Shown here: piece by piece, positions 1 through 6,557 of the stretch | Layout: each line of letters starts with the position of its first letter | How positions within the stretch are numbered: position 1 is the stretch's first letter | Source: Bacillota bacterium | GTDB lineage: Bacteria; Bacillota; Clostridia; UBA1381 | Assembly (NCBI GenBank): GCA_021203665.1 | Contig: JAJQAT010000047.1 | Location: 1 to 7,118, forward strand | DNA: 7,118 nt | Direction: 5' to 3' | The notes under the pieces: generated by a model | Seen by the model: the letters and a program-made list of their open reading frames with translations, nothing else | The model's database searches: none | Told to the model about the DNA's origin: nothing | Position numbers and translations under genes: made by a program

Positions 1-6
1 ATATAC

Positions 7-34
7 ATTATATCACTATTTAAATTTTTGTCAA
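7..34 (-). promoter_or_regulatory. Consensus extended -10 promoter for a gene left of the window
   Basis: On the minus strand, TTGACA (29-34, perfect) and TATAAT (7-12, perfect) are separated by 16 nt, with a TG one base before the -10 hexamer. The start site would lie at or just beyond base 1, so the gene it drives is outside the window. It sits after the aspS hairpin and indicates that a new transcription unit begins here. Confidence 0.75.
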
Positions 35-59
35 TCTGCAACTTGTAAAAATTAGAGCG

Positions 60-82
60 GCATAACTTTTGCAAAGTTATGC
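60..82 (-). terminator. 10-bp hairpin downstream of aspS (possible operon terminator)
   Basis: On the minus strand GCATAACTTT and AAAGTTATGC form a perfect 10-bp stem with a 3-nt loop, 25 nt after the aspS stop. A T5 run (47-51) follows eight nt after the stem, so it is not a textbook intrinsic terminator. It is the only candidate end for the gat operon before the next promoter; the strong symmetry could equally be a protein-binding dyad. Confidence 0.4.
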
Positions 83-106
83 AATTTGTTCATCATAAAA
101 TCCTCA

Positions 107-1417
107 TCACGGGTCAAGGTGGTGAATATCTCTCGGGAACAGGCTCGCCTCGCGAATATTGCTCAGATTGAGAAGCTTCATCACAACGCGTTCAAGACCT
201 ATGCCCAAACCGCCGTGCGGCGGCATACCGTATTTGTGGATTTCAAGATATGAGCCAAGCTCCTCCGGCTCTATATGGTAACGCTTTAGCTTGTCAAGCT
301 GTTCTTGGTAATCGTGTATTCTCTGACCGCCGGTGGTGATTTCAAGACCTCGAAACAGCAGGTCAAAGCTTTCCGCAAGCTTCGGGTCGTCCTTTGAATC
401 CATAGCGTAGAACGGACGCTTCAAGCCCGGGAATTTCTCTACAAATATAAATTCACTGTCAAGGTTTTCTTTTGCGTATTCGCACAGCTTAACCTCATCT
501 GTCGGGTCGAGGTCAAACTGGTTATGGGATTTGCCCAAAATATCAAGCGCCTCAAAAAATGTTACCGACGGAATATCCTTTATAACCGGCAAAACGGCGT
601 TCAGCATTTTCAGCTCATGGTCGTAATTCTTTGAAAGATAATCAACCACATATTTGAGCATAGCCGTTTCTGTTTCCATAACGTCGTGCATATCGTTTAT
701 GAATCCCATTTCAAAGTCAAGACCTATATATTCGTTGAGGTGACGCGTTGAATTGTGCTTTTCCGCTCTGTACACGGGAGCGATTTCAAAAACTCTGTCA
801 AAGAACGCCACGCAGGTCTGCTTGTAAAACTGAGGACTTTGCGCGAGATACGCGTCCTTGTCAAAATATTTCAGCTTGAAAATATTCGCGCCGCCCTCCG
901 CACCCGCGGCAACGATTTTCGGAGTATGAATTTCCGTAAAGTTCTGCGAAAGCATAAACTCCCTAAATCCGGAAACAACGCCCTCCGCGATTTTAAATAC
1001 GGCTCTTTGCTCCGGGTGGCGGAGCGCAACGCTCCTGTGAGCCATAGATGTTTCTATTGAGCAGCCGAGCTTTTTGCTTGAAACGTGGAGAGGATATTCC
1101 TCAGCAGGCAGCGAAAGAATTTCAAACGCCGAAAGATTAATCTCGTAGCCGTAATTCGCTCTTTCCTCTTTTTTTACGCCTCCCGTAATTTTAACGTAAG
1201 CGCCCTCGCATACCGCGTCAAAATCGCCCTCGCAGTCCTTTGACGTGTATACGGACTGTAGGATATACTTTCCCGTGCGAAGTATAATAAATGAAAAGCC
1301 GCTCATTTTTCTTATTTTATGCACACACGCGCTGAAGGTGATTGTGCCGCCGACCGCTTTTTCGAGGTCATCGAGAGTGACCTCGCCGATAAGCTGTGAG
1401 CCATCTATTTTCTGCAT
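107..1417 (-). CDS. aspS: Archaeal-type aspartyl-tRNA synthetase, probably non-discriminating (Asp-tRNA(Asp/Asn) ligase)
   Basis: A 436-residue class IIb synthetase of the compact archaeal/eukaryal type (AspS2). It lacks the large insertion that makes bacterial AspRS about 590 residues. The OB-fold anticodon domain spans about 24-105. Catalytic motif 1 lies around 154-168 (NFTEIHTPKI); the aspartate pocket includes AQSPQFYKQ (192-200); motif 2 is APVYRAEKHNSTRHLNEY (213-230); motif 3 is GGLGIGLERVVMK (402-414), with a final SLFPRD (425-430). By eye alignment to Thermococcus kodakarensis AspRS, the discriminating W26 is H33 here and K85 is N88, which suggests relaxed recognition of tRNA(Asn). 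Last gene of the gatCAB operon, it would supply Asp-tRNA(Asn) to GatCAB. AGGA (1428-1431) lies ten nt before the ATG, next to the gatB stop. A standard bacterial AspRS elsewhere in the genome is possible. Confidence 0.95.
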   Translation of the reverse strand: MQKIDGSQLIGEVTLDDLEKAVGGTITFSACVHKIRKMSGFSFIILRTGKYILQSVYTSKDCEGDFDAVCEGAYVKITGGVKKEERANYGYEINLSAFEILSLPAEEYPLHVSSKKLGCSIETSMAHRSVALRHPEQRAVFKIAEGVVSGFREFMLSQNFTEIHTPKIVAAGAEGGANIFKLKYFDKDAYLAQSPQFYKQTCVAFFDRVFEIAPVYRAEKHNSTRHLNEYIGLDFEMGFINDMHDVMETETAMLKYVVDYLSKNYDHELKMLNAVLPVIKDIPSVTFFEALDILGKSHNQFDLDPTDEVKLCEYAKENLDSEFIFVEKFPGLKRPFYAMDSKDDPKLAESFDLLFRGLEITTGGQRIHDYQEQLDKLKRYHIEPEELGSYLEIHKYGMPPHGGLGIGLERVVMKLLNLSNIREASLFPRDIHHLDP

Positions 1418-1433
1418 AGTAATTCAATCCTCT

Positions 1434-2852
1434 CTATTTTAGTTTTTCGGTCAATACGTCCTTTGCGATTTTCGGGTTCGCGCCCTTGCCCGCAATACGT
1501 ATAACCTGACCCATAAGGAATCCGAAAATCTTTTGATTGCCGTTTTTGTAGCTTTCAACGCTGTCGGCGTTTTCCGCTATAACGCGGTTTACTATCTCCT
1601 CGATTTCGGACGCGTCATTATCCATAATAAAACCGTTGTTTTTGGCAATTTCCATAGGCTTTCCGCCATTATCGAACATAATCTTCAAAATATCCTTGGC
1701 GGCATTCTTTGAAACAACGCCGTCCGTGGACATTTTAACAAGCTCCGCCAAATCGGCGGGGGAGAAAGCGACGTCGGAAATCGTCTTTTCCGATTCGTTT
1801 AAGTTTCTGTTCAGCTCGACAAGCATAAGATTTGAAATCTGCTTGTAGTCGGGATTGATTTTCACCGCCTCATCATAGAAGTCTGAAAATTCCTTGCTTG
1901 AGATTATAAGGTTTGCATCGTCCGCGGGAAGTCCGTATTCCTCCGTATAGCGCTTAAAGCGCGACTGCGGCATTTCCGGCATTGACGCCTTTATTTCCGC
2001 TATATCCTCATCGGACAGCCATACCGGCGGAATGTCCGGTTCGGGGAAGTAACGGTAATCGTGAGCTTCTTCCTTGGAGCGGAGCGCCTTTGTGTCGCCG
2101 TGGTTGTCGTTAAAGCGGCGGGTTTCCTGTATAACGGTGCCGCCGTTGTCAAGGATTTCAGCCTGACGGTTTATTTCATATTCGATTGCGCGTCCGATTG
2201 CCTTTACGGAGTTGAGGTTTTTAATTTCGGCGCGCGTTCCGAATTCGGTTGAACCCACCGGCATGATTGAGATATTTACGTCAACGCGCATTGAGCCTTG
2301 CTCCATACGCGCGTCACATACGCCCGCGTATTTTAAGCGGAGCGCGATTTTTTCGACAAAGTCCTGAACATCCTCAACGGAGCGGAAGTCCGGCTCGGTA
2401 ACGATTTCTATAAGAGGCACGCCGCAGCGGTTGTAATCCGCCATGGAGATACCCTCGTAATCGTCATGGACGAGCTTGCCCGCGTCCTCCTCAATATGGA
2501 TATGATGAATACGCATTTTGTTGCCGTTAAAAACGGTTATATAGCCGCCCGTGGTTATCGGGTGGTCGAACTGCGTAATCTGGTACGCCTTGGGTAGGTC
2601 GGGATAGAAATAATTTTTTCTGTCAAAGGCGCTGTAATTGTTCACGGTGCCGTCCGTTGCGAATCCCGCCTTTGCGGCGAGCCTTACGGCGTTTTGGTTT
2701 ATAAGCGGAAGAGTGCCGGGCATACCCGAACAGCGCGGACACACACGCGTATTTTCGCTGCCGCCGAATTCGTTCTGACAGGTGCAGAAAACCTTTGAAT
2801 CCGTTTGCAGCTCACAATGAATTTCAAGTCCGATTACCGGTTGATACCTCAT
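1434..2852 (-). CDS. gatB: Asp-tRNA(Asn)/Glu-tRNA(Gln) amidotransferase subunit B
   Basis: A 472-residue protein, close to the usual 475 or so. GatB binds the mischarged tRNA, activates the Asp or Glu side chain with ATP, and transfers ammonia from GatA. The N-terminal GatB signature VIGLEIHCEL (6-15) carries E10 and H12, positions recalled as metal-binding in S. aureus GatB. A zinc-knuckle pair, C23-x-C25 and C38-x-x-C41, lies before SGMPGTLP (42-49). Further catalytic-domain blocks are FYPDLPKAYQITQFDHPI (82-99), HIHIEEDAGKLVHD (117-130), NRCGVPLIEIVTEPD (141-155), GTRAEIKNLNSV (205-216) and LRSKEEAHDYRYFPEPD (257-273). A helical region and a YqeY-like tail domain (about 325-472) contact the tRNA. 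The ATG is preferred over a GTG three codons upstream. It overlaps the gatA stop by 4 nt, and aspS follows after 16 nt. Confidence 0.97.
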   Translation of the reverse strand: MRYQPVIGLEIHCELQTDSKVFCTCQNEFGGSENTRVCPRCSGMPGTLPLINQNAVRLAAKAGFATDGTVNNYSAFDRKNYFYPDLPKAYQITQFDHPITTGGYITVFNGNKMRIHHIHIEEDAGKLVHDDYEGISMADYNRCGVPLIEIVTEPDFRSVEDVQDFVEKIALRLKYAGVCDARMEQGSMRVDVNISIMPVGSTEFGTRAEIKNLNSVKAIGRAIEYEINRQAEILDNGGTVIQETRRFNDNHGDTKALRSKEEAHDYRYFPEPDIPPVWLSDEDIAEIKASMPEMPQSRFKRYTEEYGLPADDANLIISSKEFSDFYDEAVKINPDYKQISNLMLVELNRNLNESEKTISDVAFSPADLAELVKMSTDGVVSKNAAKDILKIMFDNGGKPMEIAKNNGFIMDNDASEIEEIVNRVIAENADSVESYKNGNQKIFGFLMGQVIRIAGKGANPKIAKDVLTEKLK

Positions 2853-4285
2853 AGGGCACACTCCTTTCTCTCAAAGTCCTTTTCAAATCTGTCGCATACG
2901 GCGATAATTGTTTTCTCGTCAAACGCTCTGCCTATAAGGCTCATTCCTATCGGCATACCGTTTGAATCATAGCCGCACGTGGTGGATATTGCGGGAAGTC
3001 CCGCAATGTTTACGGTTACGGTGTAAATATCCGCGAGATACATCTTTACCGGATCGTTTTCCTGCTCGCCTATCCTGTAAGCTGTTGTCGGAGCGGTGGG
3101 CGTAAGCATAACGTCACACTTGTCGAATATCGCGGCATACTCGCTCCTAAGCTGTGTTCTTATGCGCGTAGCGTTCTTGTAGTACGCGTCATAATATCCG
3201 GAGCAAAGCGCGTAATTACCGAGCATAATACGGCGCTTAACCTCGCTGCCGAAGCCTTCGCGGCGCGAATTTTTGATAAGGTCGTTGAAATTCTCTCCAA
3301 GACCGCTCCTGAAACCGTATTTGATGCCGTCAAATCTTGACAGATTGCTTGCCGCCTCGGCGGATGAAATCAGATAATATGCCGAAACCGCGTATTCAAG
3401 GCTCGGAAGTGAAACATCGATTATCTCGCAGCCGAGCTGCTTGTAATATTCAACGGCTTTCAAAACCGCCGTTTTAACCTCGTCATTCAAGCCGCCCGCA
3501 AAAAATTCTTTCGGAACGCCGATTTTCAATTTGCTTATGTCGCCGCCGATAAGAGAGGTGTAATTGCCGTCCGACTTTTTGCTTGATGTCGCGTCGTTCG
3601 CGTCATAGCCGTATATGCCGTCCAAGACATATCCCGTGTCCTCGGCTGACTCGGCTATCACGCCGATTTGGTCAAGCGAGGAAGCGAACGCGATAAGTCC
3701 CCATCTTGAAACCGCGCCGTATGTCGGCTTTAGTCCCGTAACGCCGCAGAATGATGCCGGCTGACGAACCGAGCCGCCGGTGTCGGAGCCGAGAGCCGCC
3801 GAGCAAAGACCGGCTGCCACGCTTGCCGCCGCGCCGCCGGACGAGCCGCCCGTAACGCGCGATGTGTCATACGGGTTTTTTACGCCGCCGAAATATGATG
3901 TTTGCGAGGAGCCGCCCATTGCAAATTCGTCCATATTGGTTTTGCCGAGCATTACAAAATTATCCTTTTTCAGCTTTTCGATAACCGTGGCGTCGTAGGG
4001 AGGAACGAAGTCCTCAAGCATACGCGACGCGCAGGTGGTTTTTACACCCATCGTGCATATATTGTCTTTTACGGAAATAGGAAGTCCCGTAAAAGCTCCC
4101 GCCTCTCCCGCGTCAATAAGCTCCTGCGCTTTCCTTGCGCTCTCAAGGGCGCTCTCGGTGCAGACGGTTATATAGCTGTTTACGTTCTTGTCCGTTTTTT
4201 CTATTTTATCGAGGTACCGGCGAGTAAGCTCTACAGCGCCGATTTCCTTCTCGTCAAGCATTTTGCGCAGCTTTTTTAAAGCCAT
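2849..4285 (-). CDS. gatA: Asp-tRNA(Asn)/Glu-tRNA(Gln) amidotransferase subunit A (glutaminase)
   Basis: A 478-residue amidase-signature enzyme. It hydrolyses glutamine to supply ammonia to GatB, which amidates Asp-tRNA(Asn) and, where present, Glu-tRNA(Gln). The Ser-cisSer-Lys triad is intact: K73 in PISVKDN, S148 in VTGGSSGG, and the nucleophile S172 in GSDTGGSVRQPA. The spacing (75 and 24 residues) matches that recalled for S. aureus GatA. Other family blocks are GKTNMDEFAMGGSS (114-127), the CGVTGLKPTYGAVSRWGLIAFASSLDQ region (180-206) and the C-terminal NIAGLPAIS (426-434) with GMPIGMSLIG (443-452). The start is taken at ATG 4285 because AAAGGA is nine nt upstream; a frame-extending TTG three codons earlier abuts the binding site. 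Its TGA overlaps the gatB start as ATGA, so the two are probably translationally coupled. Confidence 0.97.
   Translation of the reverse strand: MALKKLRKMLDEKEIGAVELTRRYLDKIEKTDKNVNSYITVCTESALESARKAQELIDAGEAGAFTGLPISVKDNICTMGVKTTCASRMLEDFVPPYDATVIEKLKKDNFVMLGKTNMDEFAMGGSSQTSYFGGVKNPYDTSRVTGGSSGGAAASVAAGLCSAALGSDTGGSVRQPASFCGVTGLKPTYGAVSRWGLIAFASSLDQIGVIAESAEDTGYVLDGIYGYDANDATSSKKSDGNYTSLIGGDISKLKIGVPKEFFAGGLNDEVKTAVLKAVEYYKQLGCEIIDVSLPSLEYAVSAYYLISSAEAASNLSRFDGIKYGFRSGLGENFNDLIKNSRREGFGSEVKRRIMLGNYALCSGYYDAYYKNATRIRTQLRSEYAAIFDKCDVMLTPTAPTTAYRIGEQENDPVKMYLADIYTVTVNIAGLPAISTTCGYDSNGMPIGMSLIGRAFDEKTIIAVCDRFEKDFERKECAL
2861..2867 (-). promoter_or_regulatory. Ribosome binding site deciding the gatB start
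   Basis: AAAGGAG on the minus strand, inside the end of gatA, lies eight nt before the ATG at 2852. An upstream in-frame GTG uses the last G of this very site, so it cannot be the start served by it. Confidence 0.85.
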
Positions 4286-4294
4286 GTGAATCAA

Positions 4295-4300
4295 TCCTTT
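4295..4300 (-). promoter_or_regulatory. Ribosome binding site deciding the gatA start
   Basis: AAAGGA on the minus strand lies nine nt before the ATG at 4285. An in-frame TTG at 4294 would begin immediately after this site with no spacer, so the ATG is the credible start. Confidence 0.8.
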
Positions 4301-4314
4301 CTGTCAGCTGTTTG

Positions 4315-4593
4315 TCAGACTACCTTCGGTACTACAAAGCTGTTATTTTTTACGTTTTTCGCGTTGGCGGTAATGCTTTCCGTGGGATACGAGCATTGAT
4401 GCTCGTCCTTCCGCAAATCGTTATAATCAACAGCGTCCAACGCGTACGCGGGCTTTGAGGTGTCAAATTCGCAGACCTTATCCATGATGGCGATGATATT
4501 CGTCATATCAGCCGTCATCTGTTCAAGCTCGTCGTCCGTAAAGCTGATTTTTGAAAGCTCCGCGAGATGTCTGGTTAAATCTGAGTTAAACAT
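4315..4593 (-). CDS. gatC: Asp-tRNA(Asn)/Glu-tRNA(Gln) amidotransferase subunit C
   Basis: A 92-residue protein of normal GatC length. GatC is the small subunit that wraps around the GatA-GatB interface and stabilises the amidotransferase complex in the cytoplasm. Visible family features are the N-terminal helical part with LTRHLAELSKISFTDDELEQ (6-25), the central LRKDE (60-64; usually LREDE or LRPDE), and the C-terminal FVVPKVV that docks on GatA. A GGAG at 4601-4604 lies seven nt before the ATG. It is the first gene of the gatC-gatA-gatB-aspS operon and is preceded by a leader containing a terminator-like hairpin. Only 21 nt separate its TGA from the first possible gatA codon. Confidence 0.95.
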   Translation of the reverse strand: MFNSDLTRHLAELSKISFTDDELEQMTADMTNIIAIMDKVCEFDTSKPAYALDAVDYNDLRKDEHQCSYPTESITANAKNVKNNSFVVPKVV

Positions 4594-4619
4594 ATAAATT
4601 CTCCATTCCTGATAAAATT

Positions 4620-4679
4620 AAAAAAAAGACGCTCAATGACGGGGTTACGCATAGGCGTAACCCCAATCACACAACGTCC
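4620..4679 (-). terminator. Long hairpin with T8 tract in the gatC leader (terminator or attenuator)
   Basis: On the minus strand an inner 10-bp perfect stem, GGGGTTACGC / GCGTAACCCC (4641-4664), closes a CTAT loop. It extends outward through a one-base bulge, five more pairs (two of them G-U), a two-by-two mismatch, and a seven-pair base that includes GACG / CGTC. Eight T residues (4620-4627) follow immediately. This is the shape of a strong intrinsic terminator for minus-strand transcription. It sits downstream of the predicted promoter at 4699-4727 and ends only 26 nt before the gatC start codon. It is therefore either a leader attenuator or the end of a short RNA, unless it simply stops read-through from the upstream operon. 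No competing antiterminator pairing is obvious in the 12 or so leader bases before it. Confidence 0.75.
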
Positions 4680-4698
4680 TTGCTGCATACTTTAATAT

Positions 4699-4727
4699 AA
4701 TATATCATATTTTGAAAATGTTTGCAA
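4699..4727 (-). promoter_or_regulatory. Predicted sigma-A-type promoter of the gatCAB-aspS operon
   Basis: On the minus strand, TTGCAA (4722-4727; 4 of 6 matches to TTGACA) and TATATT (4699-4704; 5 of 6 to TATAAT) are separated by exactly 17 nt. A start site would fall near 4691-4693, giving a leader of about 100 nt before gatC. The surrounding AT-richness makes chance matches easier, but no other good promoter is visible between the vanW-type gene and gatC. Confidence 0.5.
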
Positions 4728-4773
4728 GGGGTAATTTGATAAAATATGAAAAATTATCAAAATCTGCCTTACA

Positions 4774-4790
4774 CGGCGCGCTTCGCGCCG
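4774..4790 (-). terminator. GC-rich hairpin just after the VanW-type gene
   Basis: A perfect 7-bp stem, CGGCGCG / CGCGCCG, with an AAG loop on the minus strand, beginning 2 nt after the TAA stop. The downstream T-rich stretch (ATTTTGATAATTTTT) starts about ten nt after the stem rather than directly beside it. It is therefore an imperfect intrinsic terminator, or a 3'-end stabilising hairpin. It is the best candidate for the end of the upstream two-gene transcript. Confidence 0.45.
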
Positions 4791-4792
4791 GC

Positions 4793-6526
4793 TTAATCGC
4801 TGCTGTGCGGCATATACGTGCTTGTGTTCAGCTTGTCCGTTGAAACCAGCTCGCCGTTCACGTATACGTATCTCGTTGACTGAACGACGGTGTTTTCGCC
4901 GTTCATGGAGGTGCTGTGGGAAATTTTCACCTCTCTGGGCGGATCCCACTGTGTTCCGATAATGCTGACGGTTATCGTGGTGCCGCTTGTTGTGGCGGAT
5001 ATTTTTATCGGATAATCGCTGGTGTTTTTGAATTTGAAATCAACGCCGCCGTCCGCGACCGTCGCGTCCTGACCGAGAGGAATATAGCTGACGGTCATCA
5101 TGTGGTTAAGACGCTCCACAATATTCATATCTGCGTACAGCACCGCGGAATAAAGCGTACTGCTTACCTGGCAGGTTCCGCCGCCGATGCCGTCGACGGT
5201 TTTTCCGTCAAGGTATTCCTTTGCGGTGTAAAAGCCGTTTTCCACCGTCCTGTGACCCAACGTGTCGTTAAAGGAGAACGTCTCGCCCGATGCGACCACG
5301 GTGCCGTTTATAAGGCTCGCGGCGCGCGCCACGTTCAAGCTCCTGTTTGACGACGAGCCGGAAAACGAGGTTGAATACGTGCCGAGCGTATCGGCAAAGA
5401 GCTTATCGCGAAGCGTCTGCGCCGTCACCTCCGGCTGAGAAACATAGAACGGGATTTTCACCGGCTCGCAGCCCTCATAGACGTTCTGAAGCAGAGCCGC
5501 CGCCTCGTCCTTGTCTATGTATCTGCCCGTGTCGCCGGGAACCACGGTTACATCGTTTCCGTTTATCTCATAGCTCGCGTTGACGGCTTCCTTGTAAACA
5601 AACGCGTCAAACGCCTCCAGGGTCATCTCATCCGGCGCGGCGGCGGTGAAGCTGACCTCTATATTGTCAAACTGCTCGTTTGCGAGAGCCGTAAGAACCG
5701 CCTCTCTCGCCTCGGTCGGGTCGCCGTTGTAGCCGGTCTGACCGGAATACACCGTCGCCATACCGTCGTCGCCAAGCTCGATATAATGCTGTATTCTTTC
5801 ACCCAAAACAGCGTTGCCGAACTCGTTCAGCTTCGCGTCAAGCATATCGGTGTCCGCCTGAAGCGCGGGCACGATAACATGATCCTCAAACAAAAGCTTT
5901 AAAGCCGTGAAGCCGTTTGTGAAGAAATTACCCGTTTTGGAGTAATTCATCGCCTTTTCCGCCGTTTCCTCCGCGATTGCCGAAAGACCTATATCGGCGG
6001 CGGATATTGTGAACGTCTGACCGCCGCTTGTAAGCGTTATTTGAAACTCGTCGAAAAGGTACGACGCGTTTATCGACGCGACCGCCTCGTCGTATGTAAG
6101 CCCGCCGACGTCAAGTCCCCGCACATATACGTTTTCCATTATTCTGTCCTGCGAAATGGTGGACACGGCATAGGAATAAAGCGCTATAAATGCGCACGCC
6201 GCGGCAATCAAGACCGCTATCACGGCGATTTTCAGCTTTTTCAAAACCGCGGAGCGTTTTTTCTTCATGGTATTTCTTTCATCATCAAGGACGTCCGACG
6301 GCTCCGGTGTTTCCTCGTAGGGCTCGGAAGCTTCGGCGGTGCTTTCCGCCGGAACAGCGAAATCGTCCTCATCGTCGTCGTCAAAATAGTAAGAGCTTTC
6401 GCCGTTTTCGGCGGAGGCTGTGTTTTCCGTATTATTTAAAGAGGTGTCGGTATTATCCGTATTGATTTCCGTTTCCTTTGAAACCTCCGGCTCCATATCC
6501 TCGTTATTGTTGTTATTTTCCTGCAT
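4793..6526 (-). CDS. Membrane-anchored VanW-domain protein with YoaR-type peptidoglycan-binding-like repeats
   Basis: A 577-residue protein. Residues 1-85 are acidic and low-complexity (NNNNN at 4-8, a D/E run at 49-55). A basic patch (88-99) precedes one membrane helix (about 100-121), so the N-terminus should be cytoplasmic and the rest extracellular. Residues 133-365 resemble the PG_binding_4 / YoaR region and contain two related motifs, SGQTGYNGDPTEA (261-273) and PGDTGRYIDKDEA (330-342). The VanW domain spans about 381-511, with the signature GGGTCQVSSTLYSAVLY (448-464) including C452, and ERLNHMMTVSYIPLGQDATV (471-490). The tail (525-573) is a G5-like beta segment ending in YMPH. VanW is named after an accessory gene of some vancomycin-resistance clusters. 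This gene has no other van genes beside it, so resistance should not be inferred; a cell-wall role is likely but undefined. AAAGGA eight nt before the ATG supports the start. Confidence 0.92.
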   Translation of the reverse strand: MQENNNNNEDMEPEVSKETEINTDNTDTSLNNTENTASAENGESSYYFDDDDEDDFAVPAESTAEASEPYEETPEPSDVLDDERNTMKKKRSAVLKKLKIAVIAVLIAAACAFIALYSYAVSTISQDRIMENVYVRGLDVGGLTYDEAVASINASYLFDEFQITLTSGGQTFTISAADIGLSAIAEETAEKAMNYSKTGNFFTNGFTALKLLFEDHVIVPALQADTDMLDAKLNEFGNAVLGERIQHYIELGDDGMATVYSGQTGYNGDPTEAREAVLTALANEQFDNIEVSFTAAAPDEMTLEAFDAFVYKEAVNASYEINGNDVTVVPGDTGRYIDKDEAAALLQNVYEGCEPVKIPFYVSQPEVTAQTLRDKLFADTLGTYSTSFSGSSSNRSLNVARAASLINGTVVASGETFSFNDTLGHRTVENGFYTAKEYLDGKTVDGIGGGTCQVSSTLYSAVLYADMNIVERLNHMMTVSYIPLGQDATVADGGVDFKFKNTSDYPIKISATTSGTTITVSIIGTQWDPPREVKISHSTSMNGENTVVQSTRYVYVNGELVSTDKLNTSTYMPHSSD

Positions 6527-6557
6527 TAAAATTATCCTTTCCGGTTCTGTCGATTAA

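Noticed and set aside
2853..2861. GTG start extending GatB by three residues
   Set aside because: The GTG overlaps the Shine-Dalgarno sequence itself. The ATG at 2852 forms the common ATGA overlap with gatA and gives the usual short GatB N-terminus before VIGLE.
4286..4294. TTG start extending GatA by three residues
   Set aside because: The TTG directly abuts AAAGGA with no spacer, while the ATG at 4285 has a nine-nt spacer and gives the usual GatA N-terminus.
4620..4727. T-box riboswitch upstream of the gat operon
   Set aside because: The leader is only about 100 nt, has no T-box consensus or stem I architecture, and consists almost entirely of one hairpin.
4692..4949. Minus-strand 85-codon frame crossing the end of the VanW-type gene
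   Set aside because: It overlaps the VanW-type 3' end in another frame, then runs through the GC hairpin and the predicted gat promoter. The peptide is Arg/His-rich and unlike any known family.
4916..5350. Plus-strand open frame of 144 codons opposite the VanW domain
   Set aside because: It is antisense to the conserved VanW core, with no family motifs; it is a shadow of the real frame.
4793..6526. Vancomycin-resistance cluster
   Set aside because: Only a VanW-type domain is present. There are no VanH, ligase, VanX, VanY or VanRS genes nearby, and VanW-domain proteins are common in Clostridia without resistance.
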